Source of the DNA: Evansella vedderi
GTDB lineage: Bacteria; Bacillota; Bacilli; Bacillales; Salisediminibacteriaceae
DNA: 64,000 nt
NCBI RefSeq assembly: GCF_030813435.1
Contig: NZ_JAUSUG010000022.1
Coordinates: 1-64,000, forward strand
Reading direction: 5' to 3'
In this document: positions 18,645-26,609 of the stretch, one piece after another
How the letters are laid out: every line of letters starts with the position of its first letter
How positions within the stretch are numbered: the stretch's first letter is position 1
Position numbers and translations under genes: made by a program
The notes under the pieces: generated by a model
Told to the model about the DNA's origin: nothing
Seen by the model: the letters and a program-made list of their open reading frames with translations, nothing else
Database searches by the model: none

Positions 18645-19175
18645 TTAAGAAATTTTTTCGATAGAGCCTTCTAATTTTAATAAATACTCTTTTTTATCAA
18701 GGCCTCCACCGTACCCTACCATGGATCCATTACTTCCAATCACTCTATGGCAAGGGATAATAATGGGGATAGGATTTTGATTATTCGCTCCCCCAATGGC
18801 CCGAACAGCCTTAGGAGCGCCAATTTCCATAGCGATTTGCTTATAAGACTTTGTTTCTCCATAAGCAATTTCCTTTACCTTGCTCCATACAAGCGTTTGA
18901 AATTTTGTTCCGATTAAATCTAAAGGAAGATCAAATTCCGTTCTTTCCTTCCGAAAATATTCTTCTAATTGTTTCAATGCTGGTTGAAGTTCAATGTCAT
19001 TTTCCACTAACTCAACATTCATTAACTTCTTCTTTAGCCAATTGTCGATCGTAGAGCACGTTTTCTTAATGGAACCAAACTCAATAAAACAAATTCCCCT
19101 CTCCGATTTCCCCACCGTTAATAAACCGATCGGACTGTGCATTTCAGAAAAATAAATGTACGGTCTTACAGACAT
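18645..19175 (-). CDS. ogt: methylated-DNA--protein-cysteine S-methyltransferase
   Basis: 176 aa. A suicide repair enzyme that moves O6-methyl from guanine to its own cysteine. The active site IIPCHRVIGSNG is intact. The helix-turn-helix GETKSYKQIAMEIGAPKAVRAIGGANNQNP precedes it, and the C-terminal GYGGGLDKKEYLLKLE is typical. The N-terminal ribonuclease-like half (SPIGLLTVGKSERGICFIEF) is present. Ogt-type rather than the Ada fusion, since no Ada metal domain is present. Single gene with its own terminator. Confidence 0.95.
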   Translation of the reverse strand: MSVRPYIYFSEMHSPIGLLTVGKSERGICFIEFGSIKKTCSTIDNWLKKKLMNVELVENDIELQPALKQLEEYFRKERTEFDLPLDLIGTKFQTLVWSKVKEIAYGETKSYKQIAMEIGAPKAVRAIGGANNQNPIPIIIPCHRVIGSNGSMVGYGGGLDKKEYLLKLEGSIEKIS

Positions 19176-19277
19176 ACTTTTACTAACCCCACTTTCCGTC
19201 CAGAAATATATCTATATTTTAATGTTTTCTAAGTTTATTTGATTTTCTATTCATGGTACTGGACGATGATTACACTT

Positions 19278-20426
19278 TCAACCTTGAATTTTGTCAAATT
19301 CTTTGTTTTTTAGTGCCTTATCTATTTCGTAGAGAACATTTGGATCCTTTTCTCTGTTTTTCGCTTGTATTAGTTTTTCCTCACAGGACTTCTCCGTAAA
19401 TTCTCCTATGGCCCATGCCGCCGTTCCTCGTATTACTGGACGGGGATCACTCTCTAATAAATGGAAGAGTGTAGGTAATGCCTCTTTTTCTTTATAATGA
19501 GCTAGAGCAATAATAGCATTTCTCTGGATTGGTTTTTTCCCCCTCCAAGAACCTGATATCCTGCCAAACTTTCTCTTAAACTCTTTATTACTTATAGTTA
19601 ATAAAGGGATAAGCTGAGGTTTCACTATATCAGGATCCGGTTCCATTTCAGGATGATGGTGGAAATCCTTTCCTTTATTCTCTGGACAAACTACTTGGCA
19701 CGTATCACAGCCGTACAAACGATTTCCAATCTTCTTCCGGTATCTTTCCCCTAACATATCCTTCGTTTGCGTTAAAAAGGCAATACATTTATTGGAATCA
19801 AGCTGACCTCCTTGAACCAATGCACCAGTAGGACAAGCTTCCACACACTTATTGCAGGTTCCACACTGGTCTTCTATAGGGGTATCTGGAGGAATAGAAA
19901 TCGTCGTGATCATTTCACCTAAGTAAACATAAGAGCCAAATTCAGGAGTGATAATCGCACAGTTCTTCCCACTCCAACCAATACCAGCCCTTTCTGCAAC
20001 AGCACGATCCGACAACTCACCTGTGTCTACCATAGATAAACATTTTGCATCTTCTACTTTTGTTAAGATAAATTCTTCTAGAGCTTGTAATTTTCTTCGT
20101 AAAATATGATGATAATCTTCACCCCAAGAAGCCCGACAAAAAATTCCCCTTCTATCTCCTTTTTTTGATTTTGGAGCATTTTTTAACTTAGAAGGATAAG
20201 CAAGGGCGATGGAAATAATCGTCTTTGCCTCAGGTAAAAGCGTTGATGGGTTAGTCCGTTCTTCGATGGAACCCTTTTCAAAACCTGACTCAAACCCTAA
20301 TTGTTGCTGCTCCAGTAGTCTATTTTTAAAGGATACAAATGGATCCGCTGCGGCAAAGCCTATTTTGTCGATGCCTATACGTTTACTGTATGCAATGATT
20401 TCTTCTTTTAATTGGGCGTTTGCCAC
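19278..20426 (-). CDS. queG: epoxyqueuosine reductase QueG
   Basis: 382 aa from the GTG at 20426, which has AAGGTG 6 nt upstream; the GTG at 20435 is an alternative. QueG reduces epoxyqueuosine in tRNA to queuosine, the last step of queuosine synthesis, using cobalamin and two 4Fe-4S clusters. The cluster motifs are CGTCNKCVEACPTGAL and, further on, CDTCQVVCPENKG. A C-terminal HEAT-like repeat region (ALPTLFHLLESDPRPVIRGTAAWAIGE) is as in the Bacillus enzyme. The 53-bp repeat array begins about 125 bp upstream. Confidence 0.95.
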   Translation of the reverse strand: MANAQLKEEIIAYSKRIGIDKIGFAAADPFVSFKNRLLEQQQLGFESGFEKGSIEERTNPSTLLPEAKTIISIALAYPSKLKNAPKSKKGDRRGIFCRASWGEDYHHILRRKLQALEEFILTKVEDAKCLSMVDTGELSDRAVAERAGIGWSGKNCAIITPEFGSYVYLGEMITTISIPPDTPIEDQCGTCNKCVEACPTGALVQGGQLDSNKCIAFLTQTKDMLGERYRKKIGNRLYGCDTCQVVCPENKGKDFHHHPEMEPDPDIVKPQLIPLLTISNKEFKRKFGRISGSWRGKKPIQRNAIIALAHYKEKEALPTLFHLLESDPRPVIRGTAAWAIGEFTEKSCEEKLIQAKNREKDPNVLYEIDKALKNKEFDKIQG

Positions 20427-20475
20427 AACCTTCACCTTCTTTCTAAAAAAAATTTATTTTTTAGCTATTTGAATG

Positions 20476-21290
20476 AATTTCATCATTCAGTTTCTTATGA
20501 AAACAACAAATTTAAAATAACATTTATATCTTTTTAAAACTTAATTAAATTTACGCGGTTCATGTATGCTTTTTGAGACAGGTATGTACCGTTTCCTTTT
20601 CCTTACGCGGTTCATGAATGCTTTTTGAGACAGGTAAGTGGCACTCCCGTTTCGTTACGCGTTCCATGAATGCTTTATGAGACAGGTAAGTGACACTTCC
20701 GTTTCGTTACGCGTTTCATAAATGCTTTATGAGACAGGTATGTGCCGGTTCCTTTTCCTTACGCGGTTCATGAATGCTTTATGAGACAGGTATGTGCCGG
20801 TTCCTTTTCCTTACGCGGTTCATGAATGCTTTTATGAGACAGGTAAGTGCCGTTTCCTTTTCCTTACGCGGTTCATGAATGCTTTATGAGACAGGTATGT
20901 GCCGTTTCCTTTTCCTTTCGCGGTTCATGAATGCTTTATGAGACAGGTATGTGGCACTCCCGTTTCGTTACGCGTTTCATAAACGCTTTTTGAGACAGGT
21001 AAGTCACGCTTCCATTTCGTTACGCGGTTCATAAACGCTTTTTGAGACAGGTAAGTCACGCTTCCATTACGTTACGCGTTTCATAAATGCTTTTATGAGA
21101 CAGGTAAGTGGCGCTTCCCTTTCGTTACACGTTTCATAAATGCTTTATGAGACAGGTATATGCCGGTTCCTTTTCCTTTCGCGGTTCATGAATGCTTTAT
21201 GAGACAGGTATGTGCCGTTTCCTTTTCCTTTCGCGGTTCATGAATGCTTTATGAGACAGGTAAGTCACGCTTCCACTACGTTACGCATTT
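20476..21290 (+). repeat. leader plus 14-unit, 53-bp tandem-repeat array (copy 1)
   Basis: A ~75-bp AT-rich leader (20476-20550, starting AATTTCATCATTCAGTTTC) is followed by 14 units of about 53 bp up to ~21290. Each unit has a conserved core, TTACGCGGTTCATGAATGC then TTTATGAGACAGGTA, with dyad symmetry around the AAGC/GCTT centre. A variable half follows, of only about three types (CCGTTTCCTTTTCC, GGCACTCCCGTTTCG, CACGCTTCCATTACG). The same leader and unit recur inverted at 41421-41725. No ORF spans it. Confidence 0.85.
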
Positions 21291-21383
21291 CCTGATAGTT
21301 TTGGTTGTATACATGGAAAAAAGTAGCGTTCCTGTTTCGAAACACTACTTTAAATTTATATTCGTATATAAAGTTCGTTTTGT

Positions 21384-21457
21384 TGGAGCGGGTGATGAGA
21401 ATCGAACTCACGACATCAGCTTGGAAGGCTGAGGTTTTACCACTAAACTACACCCGC
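21384..21457 (-). tRNA. tRNA-Gly (anticodon TCC)
   Basis: Complete cloverleaf. Acceptor GCGGGTG pairs with CACCCGC, the D-arm is TAGTTTAGTGGTAAAA, the anticodon stem-loop is TCAGC-CTTCCAA-GCTGA, and the T-arm contains GTTCGATTC. An encoded CCA lies at 21384-21386. The 5' half is repeated twice more upstream, so the mature tRNA must be cut from an odd precursor if the distant promoter is used. Confidence 0.95.
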
Positions 21458-21777
21458 ATATAGATTTATTACAAATTTAGAATTGCTTACAAAGTTAGGG
21501 CCTTACATGTCTCTTCCTCTGCTAGCTCAGCTCCGATGTGGATCCGTCGAGACAACTCGAAGCTTACTCGAGATGCTTTGCTCGCGGCTGAGGTTTTACC
21601 ACTAAACTACACCCGCATACAGATTTATTATAAATTTAGTATTGCTTACAAAGTTAGGGCCTTACATGTCTCTTCCTCTGCTAGCTCAGCTCCGATGTGG
21701 ATCCGTCGAGACAACTCGAAGCTTACTCGAGATGCTTTGCTCGCGGCTGAGGTTTTACCACTAAACTACACCCGCAT
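21458..21777 (-). repeat. two tandem ~160-bp units, each ending in a tRNA-Gly 5' half
   Basis: Units at about 21458-21617 and 21618-21777 are nearly identical. Each holds the tRNA-Gly sequence from its 5' end through CCTCAGCC in the anticodon stem. Homology to the tRNA then stops at the anticodon loop. About 125 bp of unrelated sequence follows, with inverted motifs such as CTCGAAGCTTACTCGAG. Together with the intact gene they make a 3-unit ladder. Confidence 0.85.
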
Positions 21778-21798
21778 TTATTATTATTTACAAATTGT

Positions 21799-21827
21799 AT
21801 TGTACTATTTAGTGATCGGGTTGTCAA
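21799..21827 (-). promoter_or_regulatory. SigA-type promoter upstream of the tRNA-Gly ladder
   Basis: On the minus strand, TTGACA (21827-21822), 17-bp spacer, TACAAT (21804-21799). Transcription would pass through both truncated tRNA copies before the intact tRNA-Gly. Confidence 0.7.
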
Positions 21828-21951
21828 ATGGGTTAAACAAATTCCCAAAAAATGTTACAAAAGCGGTTTACTTATAACTTTATTTTATCCGTTTATTCCC
21901 CTTTTAAAATAGGCATTCTAAGAACGAATGATTAGGAGGGGGTGAATTAAG

Positions 21952-22830
21952 ATGAAATTTAACGAAGTTAAAAATCAACAAAAGAATGGTCAACCTGCAC
22001 AGCATCAAGATCACCAGCCTGGTTTTGAAAATGAAATGAACCCGCAGCCTATTTACGATGATCACAATTATAAGGGGAGCGGCAAACTTAAGGATAAGGT
22101 GGTGATCATAACTGGAGGGGACAGCGGAATTGGGAGGGCAGTTGCCATTGCCTTTGCTAAGGAAGGTGCCAAGCTTTCTGTTGTCTACTTGGATGAGCAT
22201 GCAGATGCTGAAAAGACAAAGGCTGATGTGGAAAAATACAATGGCGAATGTTTATTGATCTCCGGGGATGTTGGGGAAGAAGCTTTTTGTCAAAAGGCGG
22301 TTCAAATGACAATAGATCAATATGGCACCTTGGATTGTGTCATTAACAACGCAGCGGAACAGCATTATCAAGAAAAGATTGAGAATATTACGTCCGAACA
22401 AATGGAACGTACTTTTAAAACCAATATATTCTCTTGCTTCTATATAACAAAAGCAGCAATGCCACATTTAAAACAGGGAAGCACCATTATTAACACAGCA
22501 TCCATTGTCGCCTATAAAGGAAACCCTGTACTAATGGATTATGCGTCTACGAAGGGGGCTCAAATAGCCTTTACCCGCTCCCTGTCTGAAAATCTTGTTT
22601 CAAAAGGCATAAGAGTGAATGCAGTAGCACCAGGGCCTATTTGGACTCCGTTAATTCCAGCTTCATTTCCTGCAGACCAAGTAGCAAACTTTGGAACAAA
22701 CAGCCCAATGGGAAGACCTGGTCAACCTGCGGAATTAGCACCTAGCTATGTTTATTTAGCATCAGATGATTCTTCCTACGTTTCCGGTCAAGTTTTGCAT
22801 GTAAATGGCGGCTCCATCGTTAACGGATAA
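21952..22830 (+). CDS. general-stress SDR oxidoreductase (GSP39-like)
   Basis: 292 aa. A ~45-residue polar, glutamine- and proline-rich lead (QPAQHQDHQPGFENEMNPQP) precedes a classical short-chain dehydrogenase: cofactor motif TGGDSGIG, NNAAEQH, catalytic serine in INTASI and YASTKGAQ with Tyr and Lys, and a C-terminal VSGQVLHVNGG. The long polar N-terminus is typical of the Bacillus general stress group (YdaD, YhdF, YhxC). The true substrate is unknown. The ribosome site AGGAGGGGGTG is very strong. No clear SigB promoter was identified. Confidence 0.88.
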   Translation: MKFNEVKNQQKNGQPAQHQDHQPGFENEMNPQPIYDDHNYKGSGKLKDKVVIITGGDSGIGRAVAIAFAKEGAKLSVVYLDEHADAEKTKADVEKYNGECLLISGDVGEEAFCQKAVQMTIDQYGTLDCVINNAAEQHYQEKIENITSEQMERTFKTNIFSCFYITKAAMPHLKQGSTIINTASIVAYKGNPVLMDYASTKGAQIAFTRSLSENLVSKGIRVNAVAPGPIWTPLIPASFPADQVANFGTNSPMGRPGQPAELAPSYVYLASDDSSYVSGQVLHVNGGSIVNG

Positions 22831-22913
22831 TCTGTTATTCTCAAAAAAATGTAACAATTTTTTCCCGTATTAAAAAACGTTTTTTGGAAAAATTACAACT
22901 ATGGGAGGTGATA

Positions 22914-23081
22914 ATGATGGCAAAACGCAACAGAAATGCAAACAACAACAACAACAACAATAACAACAGAGACTTAAATGTTGATAATGCAAATGCTGAG
23001 TTCGCTAACGAGAATGATTTCAACAACAACGACAACCGCAACAACAGAAATAACAGAAACAACCGTAACAACAACAACTAA
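22914..23081 (+). CDS. Asn-rich small protein
   Basis: 55 aa from the ATG at 22914 (ATGATG start behind GGGAGGTG). More than 40% asparagine, in runs (a block of nine N) and NRNNRNN repeats, with the short non-repeat segment DLNVDNANAEFANENDF. The EFANEN stretch faintly recalls the EFASETN motif of gamma-type small acid-soluble spore proteins, but the resemblance is weak. No cysteine, signal peptide or membrane helix. A perfect hairpin follows the stop. Probably disordered; possibly a spore or stress protein. Confidence 0.6.
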   Translation: MMAKRNRNANNNNNNNNNRDLNVDNANAEFANENDFNNNDNRNNRNNRNNRNNNN

Positions 23082-23098
23082 TTAAATACTTAACTGTG

Positions 23099-23129
23099 CT
23101 AACCTCCACACATGACGTGTGGAGGTTAG
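23099..23129 (+). terminator. hairpin terminator after the Asn-rich gene
   Basis: Twelve-bp perfect stem CTAACCTCCACA / TGTGGAGGTTAG, though the T run after it is weak. Confidence 0.6.
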
Positions 23130-23217
23130 TTATTGTATTGTAATCCTATGTGCCGTAACTTTTTATTCCCCCATCTCATACGATAAAGTAATTCGTGTAT
23201 TGGGGAGGTACGTACCG

Positions 23218-23862
23218 ATGCAATCTAACATCATTTACACGGCCATTGGGGATTCATTAACAGTAGGAGTCGGTGCTTACTTAAGTACTGGGTTTGTTAA
23301 ACGTTATGAAAAATTAATTTATCAAAAACTACAGGCACCAGTGATTACCCGAGTTTTTGCAAAGCCACGTATCCATTCCAGTCAATTACTACAAATGTTT
23401 AGCAACCCAGAGTTACAGCGAAGTATTCAACAGTCTAATATAATAACTATATCTATTGGTGGTAATGACTTACTAAAAGCAAATAGAAAGTATAAAAAAA
23501 GTAAAGACCCAAAGATATTTGAAGAAGCAGAGAATATTTTTTATCATAATGTCCGTCAGATGCTCTTTGAAATTCAATATTTGAAAGAATATGACTATAG
23601 TCGTCCTTACATTATACAACTGATTGGCCTTTATAATCCTTTCCCTAAAATAAGCTACAGTGATTATTGGGTAAACAGATTTAACCATGTACTTTATTCG
23701 TTTACGGGAAATAACATTTATTTTACAGATATCCACTATTTATTTAAACACTATAATAAAAGGGTGTTACCTATTGGTATACACCCGAATGGAAATGGTT
23801 ATCAAATCGTTGCGAACGAGTTAGCTAAAACATTAGAATATTATCCTCATCATACAAAATAA
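23218..23862 (+). CDS. SGNH/GDSL hydrolase
   Basis: 214 aa from the ATG at 23218, which has GGGGAGGT upstream. Block I is AIGDSLTVGVGA with the catalytic serine, block III is SIGGNDLL, and block V is GIHPNGNGY with the histidine and its partner aspartate/asparagine region. It has the size of a single-domain bacterial GDSL esterase/lipase. No signal peptide is seen. It probably removes acyl or acetyl groups from a carbohydrate, lipid or peptidoglycan substrate; the substrate cannot be told. Confidence 0.88.
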   Translation: MQSNIIYTAIGDSLTVGVGAYLSTGFVKRYEKLIYQKLQAPVITRVFAKPRIHSSQLLQMFSNPELQRSIQQSNIITISIGGNDLLKANRKYKKSKDPKIFEEAENIFYHNVRQMLFEIQYLKEYDYSRPYIIQLIGLYNPFPKISYSDYWVNRFNHVLYSFTGNNIYFTDIHYLFKHYNKRVLPIGIHPNGNGYQIVANELAKTLEYYPHHTK

Positions 23863-23936
23863 CAGAATGGGACATAGACACAGCAGCTGCCTATCTCCTT
23901 AAAGCCCTTATTCTTCCCTACAATAGGCTGCAGTTA

Positions 23937-24125
23937 CTAGCTGCTTGTGTGTGACTCCTTTACAACCGTTAAACAATATCTACAATAATTCCCATACATT
24001 TCAATCGTTGTTAGACAACCTGGACATGTCCAAGCTAAACATTTCGGACACTTTTTCCCCCTGTTGTATAAATAACTATATGGCAACGCCGTTTCACCAC
24101 ATTTTACACAAGTTCCCCTCAGCAT
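23937..24125 (-). CDS. small double zinc-ribbon protein
   Basis: 62 aa from the ATG at 24125 (GGGGGGAC upstream). Four CxxC knuckles, CVKC, CPKC, CPGC and CRYC, plus one extra cysteine make two treble-clef or rubredoxin-like metal sites. Apart from linker residues (YLYNRGKK, TTIEMYGNY) there is little else. Such proteins bind zinc and may contact RNA or protein. The family is not recognised and no partner gene is evident. Confidence 0.65.
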   Translation of the reverse strand: MLRGTCVKCGETALPYSYLYNRGKKCPKCLAWTCPGCLTTIEMYGNYCRYCLTVVKESHTSS

Positions 24126-24200
24126 AACAGTCCCCCCTAGCCTATATCTATGACAGGCCATTATAAGAAATGAAGACTATTTTAGAGACAAACTTAAAAA

Positions 24201-24225
24201 TGCTGGCCAGGTTTACTGACCAGCA
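24201..24225 (-). terminator. intrinsic terminator of the 41-aa gene
   Basis: TGCTGGCCAG / CTGACCAGCA stem, then TTTTT on the minus strand, 23 bp past the stop of the 41-aa ORF. Confidence 0.75.
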
Positions 24226-24247
24226 TGTCAGACAGGAATGGTATTCA

Positions 24248-24373
24248 TTAATACCCATTCGGCTTTAGTCTGAGGAGGTATAAAAAGCTGATAAAGTTTA
24301 ACTGTATTTGATGGATCAAACGCATCCATGATGGAAAAAGTGATTTTACAATAAACTTTATTATTTGCAGCAT
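24248..24373 (-). CDS. candidate 41-aa basic hydrophobic peptide
   Basis: Starts MLQIIKFIVKSLFPSW and ends YLLRLKPNGY. It is rich in I, L and F with five K/R, and looks like an amphipathic or membrane-seeking peptide. Support: GGGAGG with 8-nt spacing before the ATG, a perfect TATAAT at 24443-24448 (minus strand, poor -35) and an intrinsic terminator just after the stop. The frame also opens further upstream, but without a ribosome site. It could be a type I toxin-like or other membrane peptide; no antisense partner was identified. Confidence 0.5.
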   Translation of the reverse strand: MLQIIKFIVKSLFPSWMRLIHQIQLNFISFLYLLRLKPNGY

Positions 24374-24554
24374 TCTATTCGCCTCCCTAGTGTTAGAATG
24401 CTCCATTTTAAGATTAATTATAAGCAGTGTTATTCTTCCCATATTATATAGAAAGAAAAAATGAATTTATTTTCTTAATCATGTACATAGTTTAAGAAAC
24501 TTGTCACAGCTAGGACAGGACATCTCTATGTAAAACAGGTATAATTTAATTAAA

Positions 24555-24625
24555 ATATAGTATGCTTGGAGTCGCCGCCTTTGCTTCTCCAAGCTTATTG
24601 AAAAAATAAAGTATGCGAAAACAGC
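24555..24625. repeat. GGAGTCGCCGCC-type repeat remnant
   Basis: AGTATGCTTGGAGTCGCCG followed by CCTTTGCTTCTCCAAGCTT, forming a stem (GCTTGGAG/CTCCAAGC). Relatives, with shared flanking words, lie at ~1030-1110 and ~3800-3860. Confidence 0.5.
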
Positions 24626-24653
24626 CTAAAATTTAGAAATGGGAGCTAGTAAT

Positions 24654-26489
24654 ATGTATCGAAATTTAGAAGAGTGTGTTCTTGATCTTGAGAAGAATGG
24701 TCATTTAATTCGAATAAAAGAAGAAGTAGATCCCTATTTAGAGATGGCAGCAATTCATTTAAAAGTATTTGAAGCAGGGGGGCCTGCATTGCTTTTTGAA
24801 AATGTTAAAGGTTCGAAGTTTCCTGCAGTCTCTAATTTATTTGGGACTTTAGAGAGAAGTAAGTTTATTTTTCGCGATACTTGGGAGTCAACGCAAAGTG
24901 TCATTGGTCTTCGCAATGACCCAATTCAAGCGATTAAAAATCCTTTTAAGCATGTTAGCACAGGTTTTTCCGCTACAAAGGCACTTCCTGTAAAGAAATC
25001 GAAGAATTTACCTGTGGGTGCACAAGAAATTAACATATCTGATCTTCCCCTTATTCATCATTGGCCGGACGATGGAGGCGCTTTTGTTACCTTACCTCAG
25101 GTTTACTCAGAGGACCCTGAGAAACCAGGCATTATGAATGCGAACTTAGGAATGTACCGTGTCCAGCTCACGGGAAATGAATATGAGCTAAATAAGGATG
25201 TGGGTGTTCATTATCAAATTCATCGTGGGATCGGTGTACACCAGCATAAGGCAAATAAGCTAGGAAAACCATTAAAGGTCAGTATTTTCATTGGTGGCCC
25301 TCCTGCCCATACATTAGCAGCAGTTATGCCCCTTCCTGAAGGCTTAAGTGAAATGACCTTTGCTGGGATGCTTGCTGGTCGTAGATTCAACTACACGTAT
25401 GAGGATGGGTACTGTATCAGTACAGATGCTGATTTTGTCATTACTGGGGAAATTCACCCTGAAGATACGAAGCCGGAAGGTCCTTTTGGAGATCATCTTG
25501 GCTACTACAGTCTTGTTCATGATTTTCCTACTTTAAGGGTTCATAAAGTTTACGCACGTGAAAATGCCCTTTGGCCGTTCACCGTTGTTGGAAGACCTCC
25601 TCAAGAGGATACAGCCTTTGGGGCCCTTATCCATGAGTTAACTGGGAGTGCCATTAAAACGGAAATCCCTGGAGTGAAGGAAGTACATGCTGTAGACGAA
25701 GCAGGTGTTCATCCACTTCTATTTGCAATCGGGAGCGAACGTTACACTCCTTATCAAAAGGTAAAGCAGCCAATGGAGCTTCTCACGATTGCCAACAGAA
25801 TCTTAGGGACTGGTCAGTTGAGTCTGGCAAAATATCTGTTTATTGCAGCGGAAGAGGACAAGCCGTTAGATACCCATAAAGAAGTGGATTTCATCACGTA
25901 TATTTTAGAAAGAATGGATTTAAAGCGGGATATTCATTTCCAGACGAATACAACGATTGATACATTAGATTATACAGGTACAGGTCTAAATATCGGGAGC
26001 AAAGTAATTTTTGCAGCATGTGGAGACAAGAAGCGGGATCTATGTACAGAGGTTCCTGAGAACTTAAAGGGAATAAGAGAATTTAAGAATCCTCGGTTGG
26101 TCATGCCAGGGGTAGTTGCCATCGAAGGACCTGCCTTTACAAATCATGAAAATGCACAAAAGGAAACCGATGCCTTAAGTGCTGCCATATTGGAAAAGGG
26201 AGAAATGCCTTCCTGTCCGCTCATTATTCTTAGTGACGATAGTACGTTCCTCAGTGAGAAGTTGAGCAACTTCTTATGGGCTGCATTTACGCGGAGTAAC
26301 CCATCTCATGATATTTACGGTGTAAATAGCTTTTATGAGCACAAACACTGGGGCTGCGACAATATGATTATGGATATTCGCAGAAAACCCCATCATGCAC
26401 CACCATTAATTCCCGACCAAACGGTGGAAAAAAATATAGAACGCTTTTTTGCAAAGGGAGCAAGTCTGGAGAGTGTGAAAATAGATTAA
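24654..26489 (+). CDS. UbiD family decarboxylase
   Basis: 611 aa from the ATG at 24654 (GGGAG 8 nt upstream). UbiD-type enzymes use prenylated FMN to decarboxylate aromatic or alpha,beta-unsaturated acids. The hallmark PEGPFGDHLGYYS is present, as are the N-terminal LRDLVLDLE-like segment and the mid-region GVHYQIHRGIGVH. It is longer than YclC/UbiD (~480 aa) and fits the ~610-aa bacillar branch. No UbiX flavin prenyltransferase lies in the window, so the cofactor must come from elsewhere. The substrate is unknown; a menaquinone-linked role is a guess. Confidence 0.87.
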   Translation: MYRNLEECVLDLEKNGHLIRIKEEVDPYLEMAAIHLKVFEAGGPALLFENVKGSKFPAVSNLFGTLERSKFIFRDTWESTQSVIGLRNDPIQAIKNPFKHVSTGFSATKALPVKKSKNLPVGAQEINISDLPLIHHWPDDGGAFVTLPQVYSEDPEKPGIMNANLGMYRVQLTGNEYELNKDVGVHYQIHRGIGVHQHKANKLGKPLKVSIFIGGPPAHTLAAVMPLPEGLSEMTFAGMLAGRRFNYTYEDGYCISTDADFVITGEIHPEDTKPEGPFGDHLGYYSLVHDFPTLRVHKVYARENALWPFTVVGRPPQEDTAFGALIHELTGSAIKTEIPGVKEVHAVDEAGVHPLLFAIGSERYTPYQKVKQPMELLTIANRILGTGQLSLAKYLFIAAEEDKPLDTHKEVDFITYILERMDLKRDIHFQTNTTIDTLDYTGTGLNIGSKVIFAACGDKKRDLCTEVPENLKGIREFKNPRLVMPGVVAIEGPAFTNHENAQKETDALSAAILEKGEMPSCPLIILSDDSTFLSEKLSNFLWAAFTRSNPSHDIYGVNSFYEHKHWGCDNMIMDIRRKPHHAPPLIPDQTVEKNIERFFAKGASLESVKID

Positions 26490-26511
26490 AATCAAACCCA
26501 AGAATATAGTC

Positions 26512-26549
26512 AAAAAAACACATCTTATAATTTTAAGATGTGTTTTTTT
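26512..26549 (+). terminator. intrinsic terminator of the UbiD gene
   Basis: ACACATCTTA / TAAGATGTGT stem with seven A before and seven T after; it can work in both directions. Confidence 0.85.
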
Positions 26550-26609
26550 CAGAGTGGGCACTTCCCTTTCTTCCAAATTTCATTAAATACAAACATCCCC
26601 TATGTTGTC

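Noticed and set aside
20551-21290. CRISPR array
   Set aside because: The conserved cores alternate with variable halves, but the latter fall into only about three related types, cores are degenerate, and no cas gene is present.
21500-21760. Cluster of common restriction sites (GCTAGC, GGATCC, AAGCTT, CTCGAG) resembling a cloning linker
   Set aside because: Sites are spaced over ~60 bp within a natural-looking duplicated region that includes tRNA sequence; no vector sequence was recognised.
21536-21877. 113-aa ORF with internal repeat
   Set aside because: It runs through the duplicated tRNA-Gly halves; the repeat explains the protein repeat.
21830-21950. SigB promoter before the general-stress SDR
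   Set aside because: GTTTATTCC is followed only by ATAGGC at plausible spacing, too weak against GGGWAW.
22841-23077. 78-aa Leu-rich ORF on the minus strand
   Set aside because: It is the antisense shadow of the Asn-rich gene (AAC runs read as GTT/TTG on the other strand).
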